From an uncultured Flavobacterium sp. (GTDB lineage: Bacteria; Bacteroidota; Bacteroidia; Flavobacteriales; Flavobacteriaceae): 64,000 nt of DNA. The notes beneath the pieces are model-generated. The model worked only from the letters and a program-made list of their open reading frames with translations, had not been told where the DNA came from and did no database searches. Numbering within the stretch: the stretch's first letter is position 1; every line of letters begins with the position of its first letter. Where the stretch lies: assembly GCA_937773775.1 (NCBI GenBank), contig CALJVL010000046.1:1-64000 (forward strand), read 5' to 3'. Both the position numbers and the translations under genes were made by a program. Positions 46,527 through 55,659 of this stretch are shown here, one piece after another.

Positions 46527-47009
46527 GTTTGCTATTTTTTATTTTTAAAAATCGTCGTTTACACTTTTCTAATTGTATACTTGTTGTTGCATGATGAAAC
46601 TAATCTTTGATAAGTTCTGATACCGAATTAGCCATTTCAACTAATTATTATAAAAGAATAGTTGATAGTTATAACTATATATTCTCTTTCTAATTCAGGA
46701 ATGGTACAAAAAAAGCAATGACCTCAATTTACTGAAAATTTACTATTTAGACACTTTTTTAACGTTATCATTTTTATCAGTAGTTAAAGCATAACTGAAA
46801 ATGCATTATGTCGCTATAAATTGAAATCATTTTTAAAAATTAGATTCCAAAATCAGTTGTTCTAAAATGAATGTTTACAGGATTTAATTTATATGCCAAT
46901 CAAAAGTACTAAATCAAATAAATTTTCATTTCTAGAACTTCATTAATGACTTTTAATAGGTTTGAAAATCAATTGTTTATTGAATATTTGATAAGAATAT
47001 ATAAGGAAT
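46527..47009. other. intergenic region upstream of poxB
   Basis: 483 bp, AT-rich, without a supported gene. It should hold the poxB promoter; no clear TAnnTTTG box with good spacing was found. Confidence 0.5.
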
Positions 47010-47144
47010 TGAAAGCTCCTACCCTGAGCCTAAAAAAAGGTTGAAGCTGGAAAAATTGTAATGGATTGCGGCAAAAGTTACTCAAATAATGAGCTATTAA
47101 AATCGTATTATGGATTTTCAAGACACAAAAAAAACCGAAACAGA
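47010..47144 (+). repeat. direct repeat flanking poxB, copy 2
   Basis: 135 bp, about 96% identical by eye to 44511-44646. The match starts at GAAAGCTCCTACC, which is the end of the structured repeat family, although the rest of that element is missing here. Confidence 0.9.
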
Positions 47145-47164
47145 CATCTGTGTCCATTTCGGTT
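47133..47164. terminator. terminator hairpin
   Basis: AACCGAAA (47133-47140) pairs with TTTCGGTT (47157-47164), with an inner CAGACA/TGTG pairing and T- or A-rich flanks. It follows the end of the NmrA-like gene on the minus strand by about 65 bp. Confidence 0.7.
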
Positions 47165-47228
47165 TTATTATAAGATCGTTTCCTTTCAACTATCATTTGT
47201 ACTTATATCCTTCTTTCGTCTTAGATTT

Positions 47229-48119
47229 TTAATAATCTAATTCAGATTTATGTTTTTCGATAAAATCAGCCCATTTTGTTGGCTGTTTTCCTGTGATTTC
47301 ATAAAACGTGTCGAAGGTATCGTCAGCGCCGGGAATAGTTCCAGCGGCATAACGTTTCCAGTGGTCGTATACACAACCCATATAAGCCATTTCGGCACCC
47401 GACTCAATCATGGATTGAAGAAATACCTCAGGAGAAAGTACCTCATAACGGAAAGGCTTGCCAACAATGGAAGTCATTAGCGTGGCTATCTCGTTAAAGT
47501 TCTTAGCATCATAGCCCAGCCTGTATGTTTTGCCTGCATGTATTTCTGGATGAGTTAATGTGATTGCAGCCGCTTCGGCCACATTATCAACATCTACCCA
47601 ACTCATACTAGCATCAGCAACATAATGATGCAATACGCCATTTTCTATTGCTCCTTTACCGCCATAGGCCAGTAGATTTTGCATGAAATCCTGAGGTCGC
47701 AAACGTGTATAAGAAAATCCAGCCCATTAGCTATAACGTTCTACGAACTGATGCCTAGCCCAATGCACTATAGTTGTGTCGTCTGGACCGCAGGCGCCAA
47801 GATGTACGATATGTTTCACACCTGCTTTTTTGGCGTTATCCAGCAGTGCTTTGCTTTGGCGCAGCATATCCACCGTATATGCAGTCACCATAAAAACACA
47901 ATCAATATTCTTGAAGGCAGCCATATCCGCGCTTTCATCATCATAATCAAAAATAACTGTTGTGATTCCTTTTTTCGTAAATGGGGCCGCCTTCTCAGCT
48001 GTACGCACAGCAGCTACAATTTCTATATCTGTATTCGATAAAAGAAAATCAATTGTTTTGCCGCCCACCTGGCCGCTTGCACCCGTGATAAGTATTCTTG
48101 GTTTTATTGTATTTGACAT
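47229..48119 (-). pseudogene. NmrA/QOR2-like NAD(P)-binding protein with in-frame stop
   Basis: 297 codons in one frame with a TAA at 47727-47729. N-part: RILITGASGQVGGKTIDFLL, VFMVTAYTVDML and VKHIVHLGACG; C-part: LRPQDFMQNLLAYGG, SWVDVDNVAEAAAIT and GKTYRLGY. Both halves line up without any indel: HQFVERYS, stop, WAGFSYTRLRPQDF. One base (GAA to TAA) explains the break. The family includes NADPH-sensing and quinone-reducing atypical SDRs. The clean nonsense change suggests real recent inactivation. Confidence 0.85.
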
Positions 48120-48266
48120 ATATTTAAAATGTTTTTTTTATTTTTTAACTGAGATTATATAAATCTAAATATACAATTCATTAAATACCTCAGTCTTGAT
48201 TTAAGACAAGAAAAATTAAAAACAATAACCCCCGAACAAGTCCCGGGTCTATCTATAGATTATAAT

Positions 48267-48854
48267 CTAATGTTGATCAAAAGAAACCAACATGTTTTTA
48301 ATTTGACGGTGATGGTCTAAAGCTAATTTATGATTTTTACGACAAAATCCTGATTTTTTAACTCCACCAAACGGTGCGTGAGCAGGATAAGTATTGGATT
48401 GGTTTACCCAAACTCTACCGGCTTGAATTGCTTTTGGAACTTGAAATAATTCGTGAGCATCTCTACTCCAAACTCCAGCGCCCAAACCATAAATAGTATC
48501 ATTTGCAATTTCAATCGCTTCTTCAGTAGAACTAAAAGTGGTCAAAGCTACAACTGGTCCGAAGATTTCTTTTTGGAAAACACGCGTTTTGTTGTTTCCC
48601 TTCAAGATGGTTTGTTGGATGTAATACCCGTAAGAAATATCACCTTCGTAGTTTCCTGCTGAACCACCTGACAGTACTTCTGCTACTTCTTCTTTACCAA
48701 TATTGATGTATCCTAGGATTTTCTCCATTTGGCTTTGAGAAACTTGTGAACCGATCATCATTTCAGGATCCAATGGGTTTTCTACTTTGATTTTTTTGAT
48801 TCTTTCAAGCATTCTTTCGATGAATTTATCTGCAATGCTTTCATGAACTAAAAT
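48267..48854 (-). pseudogene. aldehyde dehydrogenase, C-terminal fragment
   Basis: About 196 residues, from ILVHESIADKFIERMLERIK to the normal end NMLVSFDQH. It includes VFQKEIFGPVVALTTF and APFGGVKKSGF. The catalytic Glu and Cys regions and the first 300 residues of an approximately 500-residue AldB/ExaC-type enzyme are missing; upstream DNA is the promoter of the divergent MFS gene. The fragment lies next to another broken gene. Confidence 0.85.
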
Positions 48855-48940
48855 TAAGATTTTTATTCTTTACCTTTTTAAAAGGGTAAAGTTAACATGT
48901 ACACATTATAGATTTTTATATAATCTTTAGTAGTAGGACT

Positions 48941-48970
48941 TTCGATTACTCCTCTAAATTTTTATCTTTG
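48941..48970 (+). promoter_or_regulatory. promoter of the MFS gene
   Basis: TTC at 48941-48943 (one change from TTG), 19 bases, then TATCTTTG at 48963-48970, matching the Bacteroidota TTG-N19-TAnnTTTG pattern. The ATG is 31 bp further at 49002. Confidence 0.55.
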
Positions 48971-49001
48971 CAAAAAACAGTAAAAATACACCACAATACC
49001 G

Positions 49002-50195
49002 ATGACTAAAGCCCGCTATTTCAAATTAATCCTAATTTTAGGAGCTCTTACGGCACTTGGTCCTTTTTCTATCGACATGTATTTGCCTGGTTTTGCTGGT
49101 ATTGCAAAGGACCTAAATACGACTGTTGCAAATGTCGCTATGACTTTATCCAGTTATTTTATCGGTATTTCAGCAGGGCAATTGTTATACGGTCCGTTAT
49201 TAGACCGATACGGTAGGAAAAAACCACTGTTTATAGGTTTACTTGTATATATTTTAGCCTCTTTGGGTTGTTTTTTTGTACAAGATATCGATACTTTTAT
49301 TGGGTTACGCTTTATTCAGGCCGTAGGAAGTTGTGCTGCTACCGTGGCTTCAGTCTCGATGGTTCGTGATTTGTTTCCTGTACGTGATATTCCTAAGGTG
49401 TTTTCTTTATTAATGTTAGTCGTGGGGTTATCGCCAATGCTGGCTCCCACTGTAGGCGGATACGTTACAGCAGCTTATGGATGGCATATGGTTTTTTTAA
49501 TTTTGATGTTTATAGGAATTGTAATTCTATTTGCGGCCCAATTCGGATTGCCCAATAGCTATACCCCAGACAGCTCGATTTCATTAAAGCCCAAACCAAT
49601 ATTGCTGAATTTTGGCATCGTTTTGAAAGAGCCACAATTTTATACTTATGCCTTCACAGGTTCTATTGCCTTTTCAGGGCTATTTACTTATGTAGCGGCT
49701 TCTCCCATTTTATTTATGGATATTTTTAATGTGGATGCTAAAACATACGGTTGGATTTTTGCTTTTATGTCTCTAAGTTTTATTTTGGCTAGCCAGCTCA
49801 ATTCTGTTTTGCTAAAGTGGTTTTCCAGCGAAAAAATGATATATGGTGCTTTAGTGACGCAGTCCGTTATTGTGATTGCTTTTTTAATATGCTCCTTAAA
49901 TGATTTTTTGGGACTCTACGAAACAATAGCACTGCTGTTTTTATTCTTGGCTTGTTTAGGCATATCTAACCCTAATACTGCAGGGCTTACACTCGCGCCT
50001 TTTACAAGAAACGCTGGAAGCGCCTCCGCTTTGATGGGCGCTATCCAATTAGGCTTAGGTGCTTTGGCTTCCTTTGCTGTAGGTGTTTTTGTAAAGAATT
50101 CCATGGTTCCCATGGTAGTAATTATGACCGTTTCCACAGTTACGGCCTTAGTAGTTTTGATTATTGGGAAAAGGACAATTAAAACCAAATACTAA
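49002..50195 (+). CDS. Bcr/CflA family drug-resistance MFS transporter
   Basis: 397 residues, 12 predicted membrane segments. Family marks: LGPFSIDMYLPGFAGIA in helix 1, SAGQLLYGPLLDRYGRKKPL in the helix 2-3 loop (motif A), and RFIQAVGSCAATVASVSMVR. Members are proton-driven exporters of drugs, dipeptides or other small molecules. Single-gene unit with a good promoter; it converges on ndh. Confidence 0.92.
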   Translation: MTKARYFKLILILGALTALGPFSIDMYLPGFAGIAKDLNTTVANVAMTLSSYFIGISAGQLLYGPLLDRYGRKKPLFIGLLVYILASLGCFFVQDIDTFIGLRFIQAVGSCAATVASVSMVRDLFPVRDIPKVFSLLMLVVGLSPMLAPTVGGYVTAAYGWHMVFLILMFIGIVILFAAQFGLPNSYTPDSSISLKPKPILLNFGIVLKEPQFYTYAFTGSIAFSGLFTYVAASPILFMDIFNVDAKTYGWIFAFMSLSFILASQLNSVLLKWFSSEKMIYGALVTQSVIVIAFLICSLNDFLGLYETIALLFLFLACLGISNPNTAGLTLAPFTRNAGSASALMGAIQLGLGALASFAVGVFVKNSMVPMVVIMTVSTVTALVVLIIGKRTIKTKY

Positions 50196-50222
50196 TACAA
50201 CTGCAGAATCCAATTTCCGGAC

Positions 50223-51509
50223 TTAATACGCTGTTTCATCAGTTACAGTAGCTTTCCTTTTATTGGGTCTTATAATCATTCGGAAAGCCTGATCTTTTGA
50301 AAAATAAGCAATCATCCAGTTAATAAACGTCGAGAATCTATTGCGGTAGGTTATCAATGAAATTAGGTGAATAAATAACCAAACTAGCCATGCAAAGAAA
50401 CCTTTAAAATGCAATTTAGGGCTAGGCAGATCAACAACAGCCTTATTCTTCCCTATAATTGCCATTGAACCTTTATCATTATACGCAAAGGGGGTCAATG
50501 GTTTGTTTTGAATCGTTGATTTGAAGTTTTTTGCTAGATTTAATCCTTGCTGAATAGCTGTCTGTGCTACCTGAGGATGTCCATCAGGGAAATTTTTATC
50601 TGTTAATTGAATACAGGTATCACCGATGGCGTATATATTTTGCATACCATTTACTTTATTAAAAGCATCTGTTGCCATTCTTTTTCCACGACCATAACTT
50701 TCTGCTGGAATTCCATCAAAAACTTTTGCACTAACTCCTGCAGCCCAAATTAGATTTTTAGTTTCCAATGATTTTCCATTTGAGAAAAACACCGTATCGT
50801 CTTTATAATCTATAACTTGGGTGTTCAGTTTTATAACCACTCCTAGGTCTGAAAGTGCTTTGTATGTGTCCTCTTGTGAAGCCTTACTCATGGGTGCCAA
50901 TAAAGTATCTCCCCCATCAATTAAATAGATGTTACTTGCCGATGTGCTCAGTTCTGGGTATTCCTTTAAAATGATGCTCTTCCTCATCTCGGCATACATA
51001 CCGGATACTTCTACACCTGTAGGTCCTCCACCAACAACGACGATAGTTAACAGCTTCCTGCGTTTGCGCATGTCTTTGCAAATAGCTGCTTTCTCTAAAT
51101 TTTTTAATATAGTATTACGCATCTCAATGGCATCATTGAGTGTTTTCATTGGAATTGCATTTTTCTTCACGTTTTCCATTCCAAAATAACTGGTTTCAGC
51201 ACCAGTTGCAAAAACTAATTGGTCGTAATGCAGTTCTCCATTATGAAGAATAATTTTATTTTCTTCGGGAATAACTTTTTGAAGATCACCAAGACGAAAT
51301 TGAAGGTTTTTTTTACCAGCAAAGAATTTTCGGAAAGGATAACTAATACTTGATGGCTCCAAAAAAGCAGTAGCCACCTGATATATCAGAGGTGGAAAAA
51401 AATTATAATTATTTTTATCGACTAGTGTTACATTAATTTCTTTTTGATCTACTAGTTCTTTGGCTAGATTTAGTCCTGCAAACCCTCCACCTATTATTAC
51501 AATTTCCAT
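50223..51509 (-). CDS. ndh: NADH:quinone oxidoreductase, type II
   Basis: 428 residues. Two dinucleotide-binding motifs: IVIIGGGFAGLNLAKEL (FAD) and IVVVGGGPTGVEVSGMYAEM (NADH). AQTAIQQGLNLAKN is the quinone-site block of NDH-2. The C-terminal hydrophobic stretch (GFFAWLVWLFIHLISLITY) anchors it to the inner membrane. It passes NADH electrons to menaquinone without pumping protons. Confidence 0.92.
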   Translation of the reverse strand: MEIVIIGGGFAGLNLAKELVDQKEINVTLVDKNNYNFFPPLIYQVATAFLEPSSISYPFRKFFAGKKNLQFRLGDLQKVIPEENKIILHNGELHYDQLVFATGAETSYFGMENVKKNAIPMKTLNDAIEMRNTILKNLEKAAICKDMRKRRKLLTIVVVGGGPTGVEVSGMYAEMRKSIILKEYPELSTSASNIYLIDGGDTLLAPMSKASQEDTYKALSDLGVVIKLNTQVIDYKDDTVFFSNGKSLETKNLIWAAGVSAKVFDGIPAESYGRGKRMATDAFNKVNGMQNIYAIGDTCIQLTDKNFPDGHPQVAQTAIQQGLNLAKNFKSTIQNKPLTPFAYNDKGSMAIIGKNKAVVDLPSPKLHFKGFFAWLVWLFIHLISLITYRNRFSTFINWMIAYFSKDQAFRMIIRPNKRKATVTDETAY

Positions 51510-51605
51510 ATCTTAATTTCCTTATTTTATTAAAACAAAACGGCAATCATAAAGGTACAATATTTATGATTGCTAATGAAGTAACTGTCAGAAAAGCACT
51601 AATAT

Positions 51606-52943
51606 TTAGTTTCTTTTCAGTTTTTTGATTGGCTTTTCGGTTGGTTCATTTTTATTTTGCAGCAAATAATTGGCCAATAGTTTTTCTATCAATTCCTCTT
51701 TTGTCAAATGATGAAAAACAGTTTTTATTTTTGTTTTTAATTCCGTATCCACTTCGTGATTGGGTTTGGTTTTAAAAATTTGTTTTGCCCACAATAAAGC
51801 ATTGTTTTCTTCAATACTTAAAGCACTTGGTTTTTTAAATTCGGTGAACTTAATCCCCAGTTCCTTTTCGAAATCAGCAATTTCGACCACCTCTTCCGCT
51901 TGCAATACAGTCAATGAAAGCCCTTTCGATCCTGCTCTGGCCGTTCTTCCGCTACGGTGCACGTAAGCTTCATAAACGTCAGGCAAATGGTAATTGACGA
52001 CATAGGATATTTCTTTTACGTCAATTCCTCTAGCAGCTAAGTCAGTGGCAACTAATATATTGATATGTCCCTCACGAAATTGTTCCATAATACGATCCCT
52101 AATCCCCTGTGACAAACTTCCGTGTAATGCTCCCGATGAAAAACGATTGATAGCCAAATTTTTGGCTAGTTTATTGACCGCCGCTTTTGTTTTACAAAAG
52201 ATAATTCCGCGTTCGCCTTCTTTTGAGTTCAAAAAATGCATCAGAACATCTAGTTTTTCAATCGGATCAACCACTATATATTCGTGATCGATTCCTTGAT
52301 TTCCTATCGTTTCCATATTGGCGCTAACTTGCAGCACATTTTTGTTTAAGTAATTCTGAATCAATTGTTTTATCGTCCCCGGCATGGTTGCAGAAAACAA
52401 AAAGGTTTTATGTTCCTTTGGTAATTCAGCAACGATTTCATCTAAACTTTCTTTTAGAATACTAACCATTTCATCAGCTTCATCGAGTACCAGAAATTTG
52501 GTTTCTTTAAGGCTTATAGCTTTTCGCTGAATTAAATCAATCAAACGTCCGGGAGTGGCCACAACAATATGCGTTGGAGAGACCAATCGTTCCATTTGTG
52601 GTTTAATAGGTATTCCACCGCAGGTTGCAGCTATAGAAACTTCAGGAATGTGTTTTGCAAAATCTTCAAGGTTTCTAAAAATCTGTTGTCCTAGTTCACG
52701 TGTCGGAACCAGTATTACAGCTTGTACTGTAGGTATTTGTGTATCTATTAATTGTAAAAGGGGTAATCCAAAAGCAGCCGTTTTTCCAGTACCTGTTTTT
52801 GCAAGACCTACCAAATCAGTAGCGTTTGCTAAAAGTAACGGAATTGTTTTTTGTTGTATTTCTGTTGGCACAACAATTTTCAATGCGGTAATTGCTTTTA
52901 ATATAGGTGCTGAAATCCCTAAATCAGAGAATTGTTTTGGCAT
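51606..52943 (-). CDS. DEAD-box RNA helicase
   Basis: 445 residues with all motifs: Q motif (VVPTEIQQKTIP), AKTGTGKTAA, PTRELGQQ, TPGRLIDL, VLDEADEM, FSATMP, GIIFCKTKAA, ATDLAARGID and HRSGRTARAG. The short Lys-rich tail (PIKKLKRN) may bind RNA. It probably unwinds structured RNA in ribosome assembly or cold adaptation. Its single-gene setting gives no further clue. Confidence 0.93.
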   Translation of the reverse strand: MPKQFSDLGISAPILKAITALKIVVPTEIQQKTIPLLLANATDLVGLAKTGTGKTAAFGLPLLQLIDTQIPTVQAVILVPTRELGQQIFRNLEDFAKHIPEVSIAATCGGIPIKPQMERLVSPTHIVVATPGRLIDLIQRKAISLKETKFLVLDEADEMVSILKESLDEIVAELPKEHKTFLFSATMPGTIKQLIQNYLNKNVLQVSANMETIGNQGIDHEYIVVDPIEKLDVLMHFLNSKEGERGIIFCKTKAAVNKLAKNLAINRFSSGALHGSLSQGIRDRIMEQFREGHINILVATDLAARGIDVKEISYVVNYHLPDVYEAYVHRSGRTARAGSKGLSLTVLQAEEVVEIADFEKELGIKFTEFKKPSALSIEENNALLWAKQIFKTKPNHEVDTELKTKIKTVFHHLTKEELIEKLLANYLLQNKNEPTEKPIKKLKRN

Positions 52944-52996
52944 TTTTTTGGATTTATAATTTTAAAAATAATAGTTGTTTTTGTGTATTTAATCCT

Positions 52997-53070
52997 AGCC
53001 CCGATGGAAACGATATCCTGTTGTGGTGGTGTTTACCACAACAGATTTAGTGTACAGCGGGATTAGCTCC
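52997..53070 (+). repeat. AGCCCCG...AGCTCC structured repeat, copy 2
   Basis: Starts AGCCCCGATGGAAACGATAT, contains a perfect 10-bp hairpin (CTGTTGTGGT at 53018-53027 with ACCACAACAG at 53035-53044), and ends ACAGCGGGATTAGCTCC. Between two minus-strand genes, upstream of the DEAD-box gene and just past the end of the SF2 helicase gene. Confidence 0.65.
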
Positions 53071-53085
53071 TTGTTATATTACTTT

Positions 53086-54630
53086 TTATTCTTCATCAGG
53101 CTCGTTCATGATTTTCTCACGATACTTTTTCCCTATTAACAAAGTCATTTTTAGTTTATAATCATCAACCAACCATTCGCGGTAGTTTTTACTGCATTGG
53201 CTCAGGCATTTAGAATAGCGCTTTATACGGCACTCTATGTCCTCGTCTAACTCTCTTGACAATGATTTTGCTTCTTGTAATGTTTCTGTATTGTCGACGC
53301 ACATGGCAGCATGTTGCTCCAATGATTTTTCCAAAACAACTTTTGAACGTAAATTTTGGGCGATAACGAGTTTGTGTTCCTCATCGACATCAAAAGTTAC
53401 TTCTTCTGTTTTGCTAAATTTTGCTCTCAATTCTGGAGACATTACAAATTTAAAATACAATTCTATCTCAGTATCGTCACGCAAATTTTCTAGGTAAAAC
53501 TCCGGAGATTTGAAAATATGTTGCCAGTTTACAGGTTCACTCCACAATCCAAATCGGGCTGCGTTATTCCCTAAATCTATCACGGTAAACATGTCTTTAT
53601 TAGGTAGTTTTCTTGAACCACGACCAATCATTTGGTAATATAAAGTCAATGATTTTGTAGCCCTGTTAAGGATTATCGTGTCAACTGTAGGTTCATCAAA
53701 ACCAGTTGTCAAAATACCAACTGATGTCAAAATAGCATCGGGGGTTTTCTTAAACCACTGTAAAATATCTTTTCGTTCCTCAGTACTGCTTGTATTGTCG
53801 AGATGGCGAATTGGGTATCCAGCTTCTCTAAATGTTTCATAAACATATAAGGAGGTGTTGATCCCGTTATTGAAAATTAAGGTCTTTTTGCCCAATGATT
53901 TCTCTGTATAGGCATGCAATAACTTCTCTTGCATGGCCATATTGGTGTATAAATCATCAGAGGACTTAACGGTATAATCACCATTAATTCCGACTTTCAA
54001 AGAAGTTAAACCTACGTCGTAACTGTAAGTGATCGCTTTTGCCAAAATCCGTTTTCAATCAATGAATTAATCGTATCCCCAACAATTAATTCATCATAGC
54101 TTTCATGCATTGGCAGCTTAATGTTTGAACTCAAAGGAGTTGCTGTAACTCCCAGGATAAAAGCATTTGTAAATGAGCTGAGTAGCTTTCTAAATGAATT
54201 GTAATGGGCTTCATCTATAATTACTAAACCTACATTGTCAAGGTGTAATTTCTCATCATTAATACGGTTTTTCAAAGTTTCCACCATGGCAACAAAACAG
54301 GAGTATTCGTTCTGGTCTGGGAGTTCTTTTACTTTACTGTTAATAATTTTATTTTTTACATCAAATCCCTTCAACATCTTAGAAGTTTGTTTACATAACT
54401 CTATTCTATGCGTTAAAACAACTACTTTCTTCTCGTTTTTTGACAAATAGCGGCGCACGATCTCTGAGAACACCACTGTTTTTTCCACCACCGGTAGGTA
54501 ACTGGTAAAGTAGGTGATGCTGTTTTGGAGCATTGTCCATACGCTCAAATATGGCGTCGATATCGCCTTTTTGATAACCGTATAGTTCTTTTTTGTCTTC
54601 TTTTTCTGTTTCTATACTATTTTCAAACAT
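53086..54630 (-). pseudogene. superfamily II DEAD/DEAH helicase, two frameshifts
   Basis: About 514 codons in three frames. Motif I reads YQLPTGGGK then the frame breaks at an A6 run (near 54483), where one A fewer gives TVVFSEIVRRYL. Then VVVLTHRIELCKQ, VIIDEAHYNS and LGVTATP. A second break at a T4 run near 54048 needs one more T, giving NGFLAKAITYSYDVGL. The last part has TLIFNNGINTSL, ILTTGFDEPTVD and YYQMIGRGSR (motif VI). Relatives are type III restriction-like and general DNA/RNA helicases in flavobacteria. Two homopolymer changes suggest possible sequencing error. Confidence 0.85.
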
Positions 54631-54771
54631 TATTTTTTGTTGGGTTTTTGCAAAAATACACCTAAAAAACAGTTATCCTATTATATTTAAATTAAAATAT
54701 AGGATATGATTTAATTAATTTGGGTTAAAGCGACTTGTTAATATTCAAATCGCTCTACTATCGCATTGAAT

Positions 54772-55266
54772 TCAGGTTCGTTTTTTCCATTTCTGCAAAA
54801 TTGTCTCATTATGAATGGCAGTAATCCTAGTTTTAAACTCACTTAAAATGCCATTTGCGATCATAAAAATTATAGCTTGTTCGAAAGAACTGAGCATGCT
54901 TTTATAAAACAACTCTTGTTTTATAGCATGTCCCGAGGAGAAGGTTTGTGCAATTTCTATGTTATATAGCATCACGTCAAGGATAATAAAGGGATCTACA
55001 CCCAATACAGTAAAATGCTTTATGTACTTTTGAGCAACGGAACGTCTCATTTTAGGCTTTTTACCTCTTCCCGTAGTTTTTATCGGGAAATATTCATTCG
55101 AAATTTTTATTTTGCATTCCTGCAAAAGACTTTCTTCCTTTGGATTAAAGACAAAATTATAATAGACTTTTACGGGGCTGAACTTTTCATACAATTCAAG
55201 GATCTGCTCTTCGAGTTGCTCTTTATTCAGTTTGTTTAGGTATTTTTTTAAATCGCGTTTGCTCAT
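54772..55266 (-). CDS. DUF6155-like hypothetical protein
   Basis: 164 residues from ATG 55266 (MSKRDLKKYLNKLNKEQLEE). It resembles flavobacterial DUF6155 proteins by its start and the VYYNFVFNPKEESLL and KFKISNEYFP-like segments; this family name is from memory. Helical, soluble, rich in Lys and Glu. Function unknown. Confidence 0.7.
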   Translation of the reverse strand: MSKRDLKKYLNKLNKEQLEEQILELYEKFSPVKVYYNFVFNPKEESLLQECKIKISNEYFPIKTTGRGKKPKMRRSVAQKYIKHFTVLGVDPFIILDVMLYNIEIAQTFSSGHAIKQELFYKSMLSSFEQAIIFMIANGILSEFKTRITAIHNETILQKWKKRT

Positions 55267-55306
55267 TGTCACAGTTTAAGATTAACAAAAGTAAATTACT
55301 TAGGCA

Positions 55307-55337
55307 TTGAATACTTCAATCATAATAGTTATTTTTG
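55307..55337 (+). promoter_or_regulatory. promoter of the DUF3817 gene
   Basis: TTG at 55307-55309, 20 bases, then TATTTTTG at 55330-55337 (TAnnTTTG). The open frame that begins at this TTG would start inside the promoter, so the true start is the ATG at 55363. Confidence 0.6.
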
Positions 55338-55362
55338 TAAATTATTACTCAAAAAAAATTAA

Positions 55363-55648
55363 ATGCTCAAGATTTTTTAAGATTACAGCAATTCTAGAAG
55401 GAATTTCCTATTTGGCATTATTATCTAATATGCTTTTTATCAAGCCATCAAACATAGAATTATATCATAGTTTGCTTTACCCTATTGGAATGAGTCACGG
55501 CGTCTTATTTATTGGATATGTTTTATTGGCTTTTGTAGTCAAAAGCTCCCAAAAATGGTCTTTTAAAACATTGTTTATTATTTTAATTGCTTCTTTAATT
55601 CCTTTTGGTGCTTTTTACGTAGAGAAGAAATACTTGAAAAATGTATAA
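55363..55648 (+). CDS. DUF3817 membrane protein, probable frameshift near start
   Basis: About 95 residues. From ATG 55363 the reading MLK is followed by one extra A before the T6 run; removing it gives MLKFFKITAILEGISYLALL, the usual start of this family. The rest is open: SNIELYHSLLYPIGMSHGVL and three hydrophobic segments. DUF3817 proteins are small integral membrane proteins of unknown role, often near transport genes. Confidence 0.75.
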
Positions 55649-55659
55649 GTTTATCGAAA

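Noticed and set aside
47700-47702. TTG start for a separate C-terminal NmrA gene
   Set aside because: The two halves are in one frame with one stop codon between; a single broken gene is simpler.
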